Assembly: GCA_003176045.1 (NCBI GenBank)
Contig: PSRM01000302.1
Coordinates: 1-47,554, forward strand
Direction of reading: 5' to 3'
From: Verrucomicrobiota bacterium
Lineage (GTDB): Bacteria > Verrucomicrobiota > Verrucomicrobiia > Limisphaerales > UBA8199
DNA: 47,554 nucleotides
Shown: one piece after another, positions 7,661-16,573 of the stretch
How positions within the stretch are numbered: position 1 is the first letter of the stretch
Layout: the number at the start of each line of letters is the position of its first letter
Notes under the pieces: generated by a model
The model's database searches: none
What the model was told of the DNA's origin: nothing
What the model saw: the letters and a program-made list of their open reading frames with translations, nothing else
Translations under genes and position numbers: made by a program

Positions 7661-10117
7661 TTGATGCAGGTAGCTCCTTATCTGAGCGGACGCCTTGTAG
7701 GAGCCGACGTAAGGAGGCTCGGCTACGGGGACTATGGTTCAGGGTTCAGGGTTCAGGGGTCAGAGGTCAAGGGTCAGAGGATCGAAAACAGAGGACAGAA
7801 AGAAATCTTGCCTGCGGTTGGGCCAGGTAAATTACCCGCCCGGCCTAGCCGCTATTCGCTATTTGGAGCTTGGTGTTTCTCTGGTGTTTGGTGTTTGGTG
7901 TTTGGTGTTTGTTTTCTCCTTTCCTGTTCTGCCTCTTCGGCCGCCCCCTCCGGTCTAGCACCTCTCCGTTTCGACGTGTTCATAGGCTACGGCGAAATTG
8001 TCCCGGAATCCGCCTGGGTTCCGGTCATCTTTGATATCCAAAACGACGGGCCTACATTCACGGCCACAGTCGAAATCACTCCAGGCAACCTGGGACAGGG
8101 AGCGGTCCGGCGCACGACCGTCGAGCTTCCCACAGGCACCCTCAAACGAGTCGTCATTCCTATCTTTACGACTGCTCGAAACTTCGGATGGGACGCCCGT
8201 TTATTGGACGAGCACGGCCGAGTGCACGCAGAAGAAATCAACAAAAGCCCGCAGAAGCAAATCGCCGCGATCACGCCTCTGGTTGGCTCGATGCCTCGTA
8301 CTCCGGGAGGCGCTCCGGCCATCCGGCCAATCCTGCCGAAGGAACCCAGATTGCAACCCGCTTCAACAAGACTGTTGTTGTTTCCGGATAACCCACTGGT
8401 CCTCGAGGGAATGAGTTGCCTCTACTTGAGTTCAGAACGAGCCCTGGAGTTGAAGTCCGAGCAGATCAATGCGCTCGTCCAGTGGATCAATGCTGGCGGA
8501 CACCTCATAGTCGGCGTGGAGCAAGTCACAGATATCGAGGGCACTCCTTGGCTCAAAAGCCTGCTGCCATTCGATGCGGCCGATATGAAGCCCGTCCACA
8601 GCCATCCAGAGCTTCAGGCCTGGCTGAAAAGCGCTGCTTGGCGATCGAATGTTGTTTCCTCATCAGATTCTCCGGTGCCGGGCTATTACTATAATTATAA
8701 CCAGCGGCCTCGCCGCGCCGGAAACGCTCGCTACGGCCCCCCTGCTCAAGTTATGCCGGGCCCGCCCGGGAATGCTGATCCTAATAGTCAACCCGATCCA
8801 GGCGCCATAGCGCGGCCTTTTAGCGATCTTGCTGACGACCAAACCTTCGAAAACGCTGATCTCCTTGTTGCTCGGGGCGCAGTTCGCGATGGCCAGATCG
8901 AGGTCGCCGCCGGCGACGTCCCGCTGATTGTGACATCCATGCGGGGCCGTGGGCAAATCACCGAACTGCTCTTCAGCCCCGAACGCGAGCCATTCCGGTC
9001 CTGGAAAAACCTGCCTACCTTTTGGGCAAAAGCCGTCGAGGTGCCTGGCCTCTGGTACGCAACAGAAAGCGCGAGATACCAGGGCGGCTATAGCAGCGAC
9101 GGGATTTTCGGGGCGATGCTCGACAGCCGGCAAGTACACAAGCTGCCGATCGGTTGGCTGCTGGCATTGCTGCTGGTTTATTTGGTGGTGATCGGCCCCT
9201 TCGACCAGATTTGGCTCAAGCGCATTGGCCGGCCCATGCTCACCTGGATCACTTTTCCCACTTACGTGGTGCTGTTTTCGTTCGTGATCTACTACATCGG
9301 TTACAAACTACGCGCCGGCGAATCCGAATGGAACGAACTCCACGTCGTGGACGTGCTCCGGAATGAAGATCACGCTGAGTTGCGCGGCCACACTTACGCC
9401 TCTGTTTACTCGCCTTCGAATCAAAAATATCCCCTCGCCAGCCAGCAGAAGTTTGCCACCCTGCGCGGCGAGGCCTCCGGCAACATGGGCGGCGGCGCCA
9501 GTAGCGAAAAGGCTACTGTTCTGCAGGAAGGGGATGGCTTTCGCGCCGAAATCCTGGTTCCGGTCTGGACCAGCCAGCTTTACGTTTCAGATTGGTGGGA
9601 CAGTTCACCTTCGCCGCTGGATGTCACAGTGAAGACCCAGAACGACGGCTGGCAGGTCCAGGTCGAAAATCACACCGATAAGGACATTCCCGACGCGCGG
9701 CTCGCCATCGAGGAGCGGCTAATTACTCTGGGTCTAGTCCCGGCCAATGCCTCAAAGACCTTCAAGGTCTCTCGGAGCCAGGGGACGACTTTGCGCGATT
9801 TCGTCACCCGCGCCTCCGCATCTTTTCCCGAGGCTGTCCGAACGCGCGGCCAGGCCTTCGGCGAAAATGTGCAAATATCAGACCTGTCGAATTCCACCGT
9901 CGCAGTATCGTTCCTTTCCCAATCGGGTGCCCCACAGGATTACATGAACAGCTTCGTCAGTCCGCCAGGCATGGACATTTCCCACGTACTTGATCATGGC
10001 GGCGCCGTAGTTCTCGCCTGGGCGCCTGACTTCTCGCCGATCCAGCCGATTCAAAAATTTACCCCAAAGCGACACCACCGTGATACGCTCTGGAGGGTTC
10101 CAGTCCGCGTCTTATGA
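7661..10117 (+). CDS. Large envelope protein with C-terminal membrane helices, first gene of an ABC operon
   Basis: Up to 818 residues. The first 50-80 codons are built from dispersed and heptamer repeats, so the ATG at 7661 is doubtful. TTG or GTG starts nearer 7808-7898 would give a signal peptide ending near CSASSAAP. After it come a beta-rich region (FDVFIGYGEIVPESAWVPV), a Rossmann/GATase-like stretch (LFPDNPLVLEGMSCLYLSS ... WINAGGHLIVGVEQ) and two hydrophobic helices (about residues 500-560, around LLALLLVYLVVIGPFDQIWL). The rest is beta-rich and probably extracytoplasmic. It shares 4 bases (ATGA) with the ABC ATPase gene, so it is probably a partner of that transporter. No precise family recognised. 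Confidence 0.8.
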   Translation: MMQVAPYLSGRLVGADVRRLGYGDYGSGFRVQGSEVKGQRIENRGQKEILPAVGPGKLPARPSRYSLFGAWCFSGVWCLVFGVCFLLSCSASSAAPSGLAPLRFDVFIGYGEIVPESAWVPVIFDIQNDGPTFTATVEITPGNLGQGAVRRTTVELPTGTLKRVVIPIFTTARNFGWDARLLDEHGRVHAEEINKSPQKQIAAITPLVGSMPRTPGGAPAIRPILPKEPRLQPASTRLLLFPDNPLVLEGMSCLYLSSERALELKSEQINALVQWINAGGHLIVGVEQVTDIEGTPWLKSLLPFDAADMKPVHSHPELQAWLKSAAWRSNVVSSSDSPVPGYYYNYNQRPRRAGNARYGPPAQVMPGPPGNADPNSQPDPGAIARPFSDLADDQTFENADLLVARGAVRDGQIEVAAGDVPLIVTSMRGRGQITELLFSPEREPFRSWKNLPTFWAKAVEVPGLWYATESARYQGGYSSDGIFGAMLDSRQVHKLPIGWLLALLLVYLVVIGPFDQIWLKRIGRPMLTWITFPTYVVLFSFVIYYIGYKLRAGESEWNELHVVDVLRNEDHAELRGHTYASVYSPSNQKYPLASQQKFATLRGEASGNMGGGASSEKATVLQEGDGFRAEILVPVWTSQLYVSDWWDSSPSPLDVTVKTQNDGWQVQVENHTDKDIPDARLAIEERLITLGLVPANASKTFKVSRSQGTTLRDFVTRASASFPEAVRTRGQAFGENVQISDLSNSTVAVSFLSQSGAPQDYMNSFVSPPGMDISHVLDHGGAVVLAWAPDFSPIQPIQKFTPKRHHRDTLWRVPVRVL
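7698..7909. repeat. Repeat cluster at the start of the 818-residue ORF, with two heptamer tracts
   Basis: 7698-7720 carries the GTAGGAGCCGACGTAAGGAG family motif also seen at 20,435-20,460. 7736-7756 has three copies of GGTTCAG followed by degenerate GGTCAG words. 7882-7909 has four perfect copies of TGGTGTT, which in frame encode part of the hydrophobic signal-peptide core. A similar TGGTGTTT tract occurs near 28,550. Confidence 0.9.
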
Positions 10118-11070
10118 GCACCGAAACCGCCCCGCCCATTCCAGCAGTCCAGACGCACGGCTTAACCCGTATGTACGGAAGCATCGCCGCTCTCTCAGGT
10201 CTGGATCTCACGGTCAATAAAGGCGACCTCTTTGGATTTATCGGTTCTAATGGCGCAGGCAAAACTACGACGCTGCGCATTCTGGCCACTTTCCTTGCTC
10301 CGTCGGCGGGCTCGGCGCAAATTCTCGGATACGATGTAGTCAGGGATGCCGATGCGGTTCGGCACGTGATCGGTTATATGCCCGACTTTTTCGGTGTGTA
10401 CAAAGACATGGAAGTGACGGAATATCTCGATTTCTTTGGTGCCTGCTACAAAATTCCCACTGCCCAGCGGGAGAAGACTGTGAACGATGTTCTCGAATTG
10501 GTTGGCCTGAGCGAGAAGAAGGGTTCGCTCATTGGCGCTCTCAGTCGTGGTATGCAGCAGCGTCTTGGTTTGGCTCGCGTTTTGATTCACGACCCACAAC
10601 TGCTCCTGTTGGACGAGCCCGCCAGCGGCCTGGACCCGCGCGCCCGCATCGAAATGATGGCGATTCTTCAGGAACTCCAGCGCCTGGGCAAAACCATCAT
10701 CATCTCATCCCACATCCTGAGCGAACTGCAAACCTTGTGCAATCGCGTGGCGATCATTGAAAAAGGTCGCCTGATTTACAGCGGCCCTGTGCAGGGAGTG
10801 CGCGATCAGATGTCCCAGGGCCGGGTGATCTGGGTCCGGGTGTCCAGCGATTCCGCCAAAGCCATCGAGCTACTTAAGAGCCGCACCGAAATTGCCGATG
10901 CAGCCGCTTCGGATGGAGAGATCAAAGTCACGCTGGCCGGTACCGACCCCGACCATAGCATCGTCGCAGACATCCTGGTCCACGGCGGGGCAAAACTGAT
11001 CGAACTGCGCGAAGATGAAATTGGGCTGGAGGAGGTATTTATGCGGGTGACCCGTGGAGAGACGCAGTAG
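10114..11070 (+). CDS. ABC transporter ATP-binding protein
   Basis: 318 residues. Walker A GSNGAGKTT (44-52), signature LSRGMQQ (143-149), Walker B LLLLDEP (163-169), D-loop SGLD and switch His200 are all present, so it should be an active ATPase. The C-terminal extension after about residue 225 is the usual tail of ABC-2 type exporters of the GldA/CcmA/NatA group. It overlaps the preceding envelope-protein gene by ATGA and is followed 227 bp later by an ABC-2 permease. The cargo is not predictable. Confidence 0.95.
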   Translation: MSTETAPPIPAVQTHGLTRMYGSIAALSGLDLTVNKGDLFGFIGSNGAGKTTTLRILATFLAPSAGSAQILGYDVVRDADAVRHVIGYMPDFFGVYKDMEVTEYLDFFGACYKIPTAQREKTVNDVLELVGLSEKKGSLIGALSRGMQQRLGLARVLIHDPQLLLLDEPASGLDPRARIEMMAILQELQRLGKTIIISSHILSELQTLCNRVAIIEKGRLIYSGPVQGVRDQMSQGRVIWVRVSSDSAKAIELLKSRTEIADAAASDGEIKVTLAGTDPDHSIVADILVHGGAKLIELREDEIGLEEVFMRVTRGETQ

Positions 11071-11297
11071 CGGGAAACTTCAAGCACCAAACATCCATCT
11101 TCAAGGAAGCCTCACGCTTCGAATTCGTCAGACGATTGGTGAGCGTGACAAAACCCCTTCAGGGTTGTCCTCAATTCGTGAAAGAGCACCCAGGTTTGCT
11201 CGCTGACTGCACTCCCGGGCTGGAGGCCTCAATCGCTTTGGGGTGGATGAGCGCCATTTAAATCTAAAATCATAAATCATAAATCATAAATTCCCCC
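11071..11297. other. Gap in the ABC operon with short hairpin and heptamer repeat
   Basis: ACCCCTTCAGGGT near 11,154 is a small hairpin of the dispersed CCCnnnAGGG type. 11,267-11,287 has three perfect copies of AAATCAT plus a partial copy, ending 10 bases before the permease ATG, where a ribosome binding site would be expected; no purine-rich site is visible. No gene seen. Confidence 0.75.
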
Positions 11298-12971
11298 ATG
11301 ATCGTGCTCCCGGTTATCGCGCGCGAGCTTCGGGCTTCGGCGCGCCAGCCGATGACGTACTACGTGCGGGTGCTTGGAGCAGGGGCGGCATTGGGCGCGT
11401 GCCTCTCATTCGGCATGGACCAGGATTTCGGTCCGAATATGGGCGGCGAACTCTTTGGTACCCTGCACATTTTCGTATTCTGGGCGATTTGGATTTTTGT
11501 TCCATTCCTCGCCGCTGATTGCATCAGCCGAGAAAGGCGAGAGAGCACACTCGGATTGCTGTTTTTAACTCGGCTGCGAGGCAAGGACATCGTAATCGCC
11601 AAAGGCTTTGCTCACGGCCTGCGGGCGGCCACGCTTTCGATAGCGGTATTGCCGATCATGGCCATTCCATTACTGATGGGAGGGGTAAGCCTGCCAGTGG
11701 CCGCGCTTTCTACCCTGATTAATCTCAGTGCGCTGTGCTGGGCATTGAGCGCTGGCTTGATGGCATCCTCCTGGACCAAGTCCAGAGTTGGTGCCTTGAT
11801 GGGCGCAGTGCTTTTCGCGGGGCTAGCGCTGATTCTCATGGTCGCGACAACTGCTCGCCTGGCTTTTACCGTTACACCCATATCTCTTGTGAATTCGAGC
11901 GATCTTAGTTTCCTTGAGTGGTGCGGAGAGACATTCGCACTCCTCGGTGGAAATGGAATCAAGGAGATCAGCAGCAGGATGGGTTCCCCAAACTGGCCGA
12001 GCGGTCCGCTTCCGATTGGTTTCTGGAGGGGTTTCACACCGATCAAGATCCCTTTTGGCTTCATTGGACATGTCAGTTGGATGGTGAGCGAATTGGCTGT
12101 TTTTTCCTTGCTGGCCTTACTCCTTGCTATCTGGTTGGCCGGCCGCAAAACGCGGGCCTCGTGGCAGGAAAAGCCCCCCTCAGTTGCGCGGCTCTGGTGG
12201 GCGAAAACATTTTGCACGCCGCGGCTGTGGACGTCGCTCCTGAACCGTTGGATGCAGCGTAAACTACAAAAGAACCCCATTGGCTGGTTGGAACAGCGGA
12301 CGTGGAGTGGCCGACTCGTGACTTGGGGTTGGCTGGCGGTTTTGATATCTGTTTATAGCGCAGTGCTGACCTACCCTCATTTCTTTCGAGAAGAAGATCA
12401 ATTCCACTCTGCGATGGCCTGGATGCTGGCTGGCAGTGTAGCCCTGAGCGCAGCGGGCAGCTTCAGGCGGGAGCGTGACAGCGGTGTGATGGAGCTTCTT
12501 CTGGTTTCACCCGTCAACGAGTGGGGAATTATTTTCGGACGAGTGCGCGGATTGTGGGCACAATTCCTGCCGGCGTTCGCTCTCTTGCTTGGGCTCTGGG
12601 CCTATCTTAGCCACCTCGATTACGGGGTCGTCGGCGACCATCATTCCAACTCTTTTGTCTTCTTCACATCCAGCTTCCTCTGCCTCCCGATCATCGGCCT
12701 CTACTATTCCCTGCGGTTCCGAAATTTCATGAGCGCTTTCATTTCCACACTCCTGGTTGGCCTTTTGCTGCCCCAAATCCTTCCAGGGCTGCTCGCTTAC
12801 ATTTTGGGTATGTTGCTGCCAGGTTTGGACCTGACGATTCCAACCTACTTCCATTTTACGGGCACTTCCGTCGTCGTCGCTTTCCAGCTCATCCTGACGC
12901 TGAAATGCCTGCGTAGCCTCCACCACCGTCTCCAAAACCGCACCTTCTCATTCGAGAGAACCGCTCGCTAA
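11298..12971 (+). CDS. ABC-2 type transporter permease
   Basis: 557 residues with about 12 hydrophobic segments in two halves, each starting with a PVIARELR/ERRESTLGLLFLT pattern (the second half has RERDSGVMELLLVSP). This repeated 'RE+ ... G.lelLl.sP' motif is typical of ABC-2 exporter permeases, and it probably forms the membrane part of the transporter with the ATPase upstream. It is clearly related to the lone permease at 30,236-31,954, which begins MVFLPIVARELR against MIVLPVIARELR here. Confidence 0.9.
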   Translation: MIVLPVIARELRASARQPMTYYVRVLGAGAALGACLSFGMDQDFGPNMGGELFGTLHIFVFWAIWIFVPFLAADCISRERRESTLGLLFLTRLRGKDIVIAKGFAHGLRAATLSIAVLPIMAIPLLMGGVSLPVAALSTLINLSALCWALSAGLMASSWTKSRVGALMGAVLFAGLALILMVATTARLAFTVTPISLVNSSDLSFLEWCGETFALLGGNGIKEISSRMGSPNWPSGPLPIGFWRGFTPIKIPFGFIGHVSWMVSELAVFSLLALLLAIWLAGRKTRASWQEKPPSVARLWWAKTFCTPRLWTSLLNRWMQRKLQKNPIGWLEQRTWSGRLVTWGWLAVLISVYSAVLTYPHFFREEDQFHSAMAWMLAGSVALSAAGSFRRERDSGVMELLLVSPVNEWGIIFGRVRGLWAQFLPAFALLLGLWAYLSHLDYGVVGDHHSNSFVFFTSSFLCLPIIGLYYSLRFRNFMSAFISTLLVGLLLPQILPGLLAYILGMLLPGLDLTIPTYFHFTGTSVVVAFQLILTLKCLRSLHHRLQNRTFSFERTAR

Positions 12972-13114
12972 CGACGTCCATCTTAATCTTAATCTTTCTC
13001 TTAATCCCAATCTGAACGATCAATGAACCACGCCCTGCAGTCCTATGACCCCCGAACCGCCACTCTTCACGTTTCACGTTTCACTTTTTCAACTATTACG
13101 CCGGCGCTCACATA
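12972..13114. other. Convergent gap with TTCACGT heptamer repeat
   Basis: Short gap between convergent genes. 13,066-13,084 has nearly three copies of TTCACGT, the complement of the GAAACGT family seen inside the TPR gene at 3546-3566. No gene or strong terminator seen. Confidence 0.7.
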
Positions 13115-13492
13115 TCACGAATGGAGATTCTCTTCGATTACGTGCAAAACCCCTTTCATGTCCAACGGCTTGGCGATGTACGGAAAGCCACCGATCACAC
13201 CGGCATGGGCTTCGACCTCCTCCTTTTTGACAACAGCCGTCAGGAAAACGATTGGCGTTCTTTTGAAAGCAGGCTCGCTCTTGATCTGGGCAGCCACATC
13301 CCCTCCGTCCATCCCGGGCATCATGATGTCGAGCAGGATTAGGTCGGGCATAAACTCCCGGGCCGCATCAAGGACCTCAGCGCCCTTGTTCTCCGTACGG
13401 ACACTGTAGAGTCCGGTCTTCTCCAAATTGAGCTTGAGTAAATCTGTAATGGTGACTTCGTCGTCAACGACCAGGATGCGCTTTTGATTCAT
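13115..13492 (-). CDS. Single-domain response regulator (CheY-like receiver)
   Basis: 125 residues, a lone receiver domain. The acidic pocket is Asp10-Asp11-Glu12, the phospho-acceptor Asp55 (LILLDIMMPG), with Thr85 and Lys108 as the conserved switch residues, so it should be phosphorylatable. It has no output domain. It lies 20 bp downstream of the REC-PAS-kinase gene on the same strand and is the likely partner of that protein. Confidence 0.95.
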   Translation of the reverse strand: MNQKRILVVDDEVTITDLLKLNLEKTGLYSVRTENKGAEVLDAAREFMPDLILLDIMMPGMDGGDVAAQIKSEPAFKRTPIVFLTAVVKKEEVEAHAGVIGGFPYIAKPLDMKGVLHVIEENLHS

Positions 13493-13512
13493 GGCCAGAG
13501 AGTGTTGGGGGT

Positions 13513-15084
13513 CTAGTGTTTAGTGTCGAGGGGAAATTCAATCGTGTATCGGGTGCCCCCGTCCTTCTCTTTCGTGTGCTCAATCGTGCCGCGGTGGGCG
13601 CTAAGGATCTTGCGCAAGATCCCCAAACCCAGGCCGGTTTTGGGACCCGCAGAGTGTCGCCGGCCTCCCCCGCCATGCTCATCCCCATGGCCTGGCGCTG
13701 GATTCCTGTGGTGCGTTATTTCAGTCCCAACAAGCATCTTCGACCGAGGAGGCTGACGTTTTGCAGGCTCATGCGCAGGCGCATCCTCAGCCTCTCGCAA
13801 ATAGGTGCGCACCGAAAGTACGCCTCCGAGCGAAATTGCTCTTACGGAACTCATCAGCAAGGTGATAAACACGTGCCGCAAGCTGGTTGCATCAACTTCC
13901 AAAAGCGGCAATTGGTCGGCGAGCTGGAGCTGGAGTTGGATCGGGTGGTGTTTCAGCTCGTGTTCGATGGATTTGAGCGCGCGTTCGACGATGGCATTGA
14001 GGTCCTCATGCTTCGGCTGAGGCTCGCGGCGAACCGCGAACTCCGTCAGCCCAGCGATCACATCGTTAATCCGGTCCACACCGCTACGCATCCTTTCCAG
14101 TACGCCGGCCGCATTTGCGTCGTCCGGTGGGGCACACGATGAAAGGTAGTCAATCGAAAGAGTAATCCCTTGCAGGGGGTTGCGGACCTCGTGAGCCACC
14201 CCGGCGGCGAAGGTGCTGATCGCCTCCAAACGTTCAGCTTCGATAAGCCGTTGCTGGGTGGTCCGTAACTCGTCGTGAGAAGCCTTCAAATCGGCCAGCG
14301 CGCTGCGCAACGCGCGTGTGGCGCCTTTTTGGTCGGTAATATCCCGCGAAACCACGACCAGCCTCGAAGGCCGGCCCATTTCATCTCGAACGATGCTTCC
14401 CTGTGATTCCACCTCACGCACCGAACCGTCCTTGAGCAAGAATCTGTACTCGGTTCGCCGCCCTGTTCCGGTGGCCAGACTCTCGCGAAACACCTGTTTC
14501 ACGCGCTGTCGGTCTTCGGGATGTATTTCCTCAAACGAATCCGTCCCGAGCAGCTTCTCGGGATCTCCTAGCAAGTTCCGGTAGGAGGGGCTGTTGTAGA
14601 GTCGCCTGCCTTTTTCGTCCACCACGGCGATTAGGTCTGTAACGTTTTCCGAGATCACTCGAAAGAACTCCTCGCTTTCGCGCAATGCTTTTTCGATGCG
14701 CTTGCGTTCAATGGCATGCCTCATAATTCGAAGCAGGATCCGGCCGTCGAACTGGCTCTTCACCAGGTAATCTTGTGCCCCGGCCCGCACAGCCTCTGCC
14801 GCTGCTGTTTCATCATCCAGGCCCGTGAGAATGATGATGGGAAGCGTGGGCGAGAGCGTGCGCAGATCTTTGTAGCTCTCGACCCCGTGCCGGTCCGGCA
14901 GCGACAAATCGAGCAGAACCACGTCCGGCTCCTGTTTGTGCAGCATCGCCTGCATCTCGCTAAACTGGCTGGCATGCGCGATCTCGCATTGCGAGTCGGA
15001 CACTTGGGTCAGTATCTCATGCACCGCCTTGGCGAAAGCCGGTTCATCTTCCACCAGCAGGACGCGGATTCTCTGATTAGGCAT
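13513..15084 (-). CDS. REC-PAS-HisKA sensor protein with degenerate ATPase domain
   Basis: 523 residues from MPNQRIRVLLVEDE; the longer in-frame start would run across the divergent promoter. Domains in order: receiver (about 5-125, Asp59 in VVLLDLSLPD), PAS (about 145-265), coiled segment, HisKA with H-box FAAGVAHEVRNP (His298), then an HATPase_c-like end. The ATPase part is odd. The N-box region reads FITLLMSSVRAI without the usual Asn, and the expected DxGxG box is absent, replaced by a His/Gly-rich stretch (HRNPAPGHGDEHGGGG), although TGLGLGILRKI (G2-like) is kept. It may be a pseudokinase, or a phosphorelay protein using H298 passively. It is cytoplasmic; no membrane helix. Confidence 0.85.
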   Translation of the reverse strand: MPNQRIRVLLVEDEPAFAKAVHEILTQVSDSQCEIAHASQFSEMQAMLHKQEPDVVLLDLSLPDRHGVESYKDLRTLSPTLPIIILTGLDDETAAAEAVRAGAQDYLVKSQFDGRILLRIMRHAIERKRIEKALRESEEFFRVISENVTDLIAVVDEKGRRLYNSPSYRNLLGDPEKLLGTDSFEEIHPEDRQRVKQVFRESLATGTGRRTEYRFLLKDGSVREVESQGSIVRDEMGRPSRLVVVSRDITDQKGATRALRSALADLKASHDELRTTQQRLIEAERLEAISTFAAGVAHEVRNPLQGITLSIDYLSSCAPPDDANAAGVLERMRSGVDRINDVIAGLTEFAVRREPQPKHEDLNAIVERALKSIEHELKHHPIQLQLQLADQLPLLEVDATSLRHVFITLLMSSVRAISLGGVLSVRTYLREAEDAPAHEPAKRQPPRSKMLVGTEITHHRNPAPGHGDEHGGGGRRHSAGPKTGLGLGILRKILSAHRGTIEHTKEKDGGTRYTIEFPLDTKH

Positions 15085-15212
15085 TCGGTTCAAGCCTAGT
15101 CGAATTGGAGTCCTCCGTCGAGTACCTGCATGGGAGCAACGCATTCCTGCGAGGTGGTCTTTAAATCCAGCCCATAAAAAACCAAAAAAAGAATAATTTC
15201 CAAAATAATATA

Positions 15213-15241
15213 TTGACATTTTCACAACACTGTCATACTGT
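15213..15241 (+). promoter_or_regulatory. Sigma-70 type promoter of the GntR-ABC operon
   Basis: TTGACA (15,213-15,218), a 17-base spacer, then TACTGT (15,236-15,241). The start codon of the regulator follows 30 bases after the -10 box. It is the clearest promoter in the window and is overlapped by a palindromic operator. Confidence 0.75.
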
Positions 15242-15251
15242 CCTATGACAG
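15230..15251. promoter_or_regulatory. Palindromic operator overlapping the -10 box
   Basis: Perfect inverted repeat CTGTCAT - 8 bases - ATGACAG. It covers the -10 box of the promoter of the gntR-type gene just downstream, the expected position for autorepression by a YtrA-type GntR dimer. Confidence 0.75.
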
Positions 15252-15271
15252 ATTGAAAGTGTGACCGATCC

Positions 15272-15679
15272 ATGGTAATCCAGCTTAACTTCAAATCAGG
15301 CAAGCCGGTCTATTTGCAGGTGGCCGACCAGGTAAAGGCGGCGGCGGCCTCTGGTGCGCTGCGGCCGGGCGAGCCTCTGCCCTCGATCCGGCCACTGGCT
15401 GAACAGTTGCGCATCAACCGCAACACGGTCGCCAAAGCTTATGCGGAATTAGAGGGGCAAGGGGTGATCGAAACCGTTGCTGGCCGTGGCTGCTTTCTGA
15501 AAGAAAATCATTCACCTTTCCGCAAGGAGGTGCGTCTTAAGTTGCTCTCCGAGGAAATTGATGCAGCCATCGTTCAGGCTCATCACCTGCAAGTGGACGA
15601 GAAAGAGTTCTTAGGCCTGGTCAGAGATCGGCTCGATCGCTTCGCCCAGAGAAACAAAGCCACAAAGGAACAGCTATGA
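15272..15679 (+). CDS. GntR family transcriptional regulator, YtrA type
   Basis: 135 residues. The N-terminal winged helix is typical of GntR: VYLQVADQVKAAAASGALRPGE, then LPSIRPLAEQLRINRNTVAKAYAELE and the wing GVIETVAGRGCFL. There is only a short helical tail (about 60 residues) instead of a large effector domain, which is the YtrA class that controls ABC transporter operons. Stop and the next start overlap (ATGA), so the regulator and the ABC ATPase are translationally coupled. It probably represses its own operon through the CTGTCAT/ATGACAG palindrome. Confidence 0.92.
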   Translation: MVIQLNFKSGKPVYLQVADQVKAAAASGALRPGEPLPSIRPLAEQLRINRNTVAKAYAELEGQGVIETVAGRGCFLKENHSPFRKEVRLKLLSEEIDAAIVQAHHLQVDEKEFLGLVRDRLDRFAQRNKATKEQL

Positions 15680-16566
15680 ATCCTGATAACCCCGTCATAG
15701 AAATCAACCACCTGGTCCGGAAGTACGGACGGACCGACGCGGTCAACGACCTGAGCCTGCGTGTTCGGCGGGGCCAATGTTACGGGTTTTTTGGACGTAA
15801 CGGCGCCGGCAAAACCACCACGATCAAATGTCTTCTAAATTTGCTGCGCCCCACTGCCGGGCAAGTCCACGTGTTCGGACTCGAGCCGGCCAGGAATGAA
15901 GTAGCTGTTAAAGAACGCCTCGCCTACGTTCCGGATACAGTGGCCTTTTATCCTTGGATGACTGTGCGTGGGGTGCTCGAATACCTGGCCTCGTTCCGCA
16001 AGCGCTGGAACCGGAACACCGAACGCGATTTGATTAACCAGTTCCGGCTCGACGAAAGTAAAAAAGTGAACGCCCTCTCCCGCGGCCAGAAAACACAGTT
16101 AGCCCTGATTGGGGCTATTTGCGCCGAGCCCGAGCTATTGGTGCTGGATGAACCCACATCCGGCCTCGATCCAATCGTTAGGCGTGAGTTCATCGAAACA
16201 GTGATCGGCGCTTACCAGGAAGCTGCTCCTGGCAATCGCACTGTATTCGTCTCAACTCACCTCATCAGCGAGTTCGAAGGATTGATTGATGAGTTCACCG
16301 TTATTGAGAATGGCCGCGAGGCGATGACCCTGGGCGCGGATGAAGCCCGATCACGCTACAAGAAGATCCGCGCCCGTTTCGCGGGCCTGGCGCCTGAGTT
16401 TAAGCCACCGGAAGTCAAACAGGTGCGGCGCGAGGGACGGGAATTAGAGTTCATCGCAAATGGCCATTCCGAAGAGATCCTGGAACGGCTGAATGCGTTG
16501 GGGCCTGAAGAGGTGAGGACAGAATCCCTTACGCTCGAGGAAATCTTTGTGGCGGCGCTGAAATGA
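15676..16566 (+). CDS. ABC transporter ATP-binding protein (YtrB-like)
   Basis: 296 residues. Walker A GRNGAGKTT (40-48), signature LSRGQ (134-138), Walker B LLVLDEP (154-160) and switch His195 are intact. The C-terminal extension is typical of ABC-2 exporters. It is coupled to the GntR regulator by a 4-base overlap and followed 7 bp later by the permease. In the YtrA-type systems of Gram-positive bacteria such operons respond to cell-wall-active compounds; whether this holds here is inference. Confidence 0.95.
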   Translation: MNPDNPVIEINHLVRKYGRTDAVNDLSLRVRRGQCYGFFGRNGAGKTTTIKCLLNLLRPTAGQVHVFGLEPARNEVAVKERLAYVPDTVAFYPWMTVRGVLEYLASFRKRWNRNTERDLINQFRLDESKKVNALSRGQKTQLALIGAICAEPELLVLDEPTSGLDPIVRREFIETVIGAYQEAAPGNRTVFVSTHLISEFEGLIDEFTVIENGREAMTLGADEARSRYKKIRARFAGLAPEFKPPEVKQVRREGRELEFIANGHSEEILERLNALGPEEVRTESLTLEEIFVAALK

Positions 16567-16573
16567 AACAGCT

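Noticed and set aside
15085..15303. 73-residue N-terminal extension of the REC-PAS-kinase gene
   Set aside because: It would cross the divergent promoter and operator; the receiver begins at MPNQRIRVLL.
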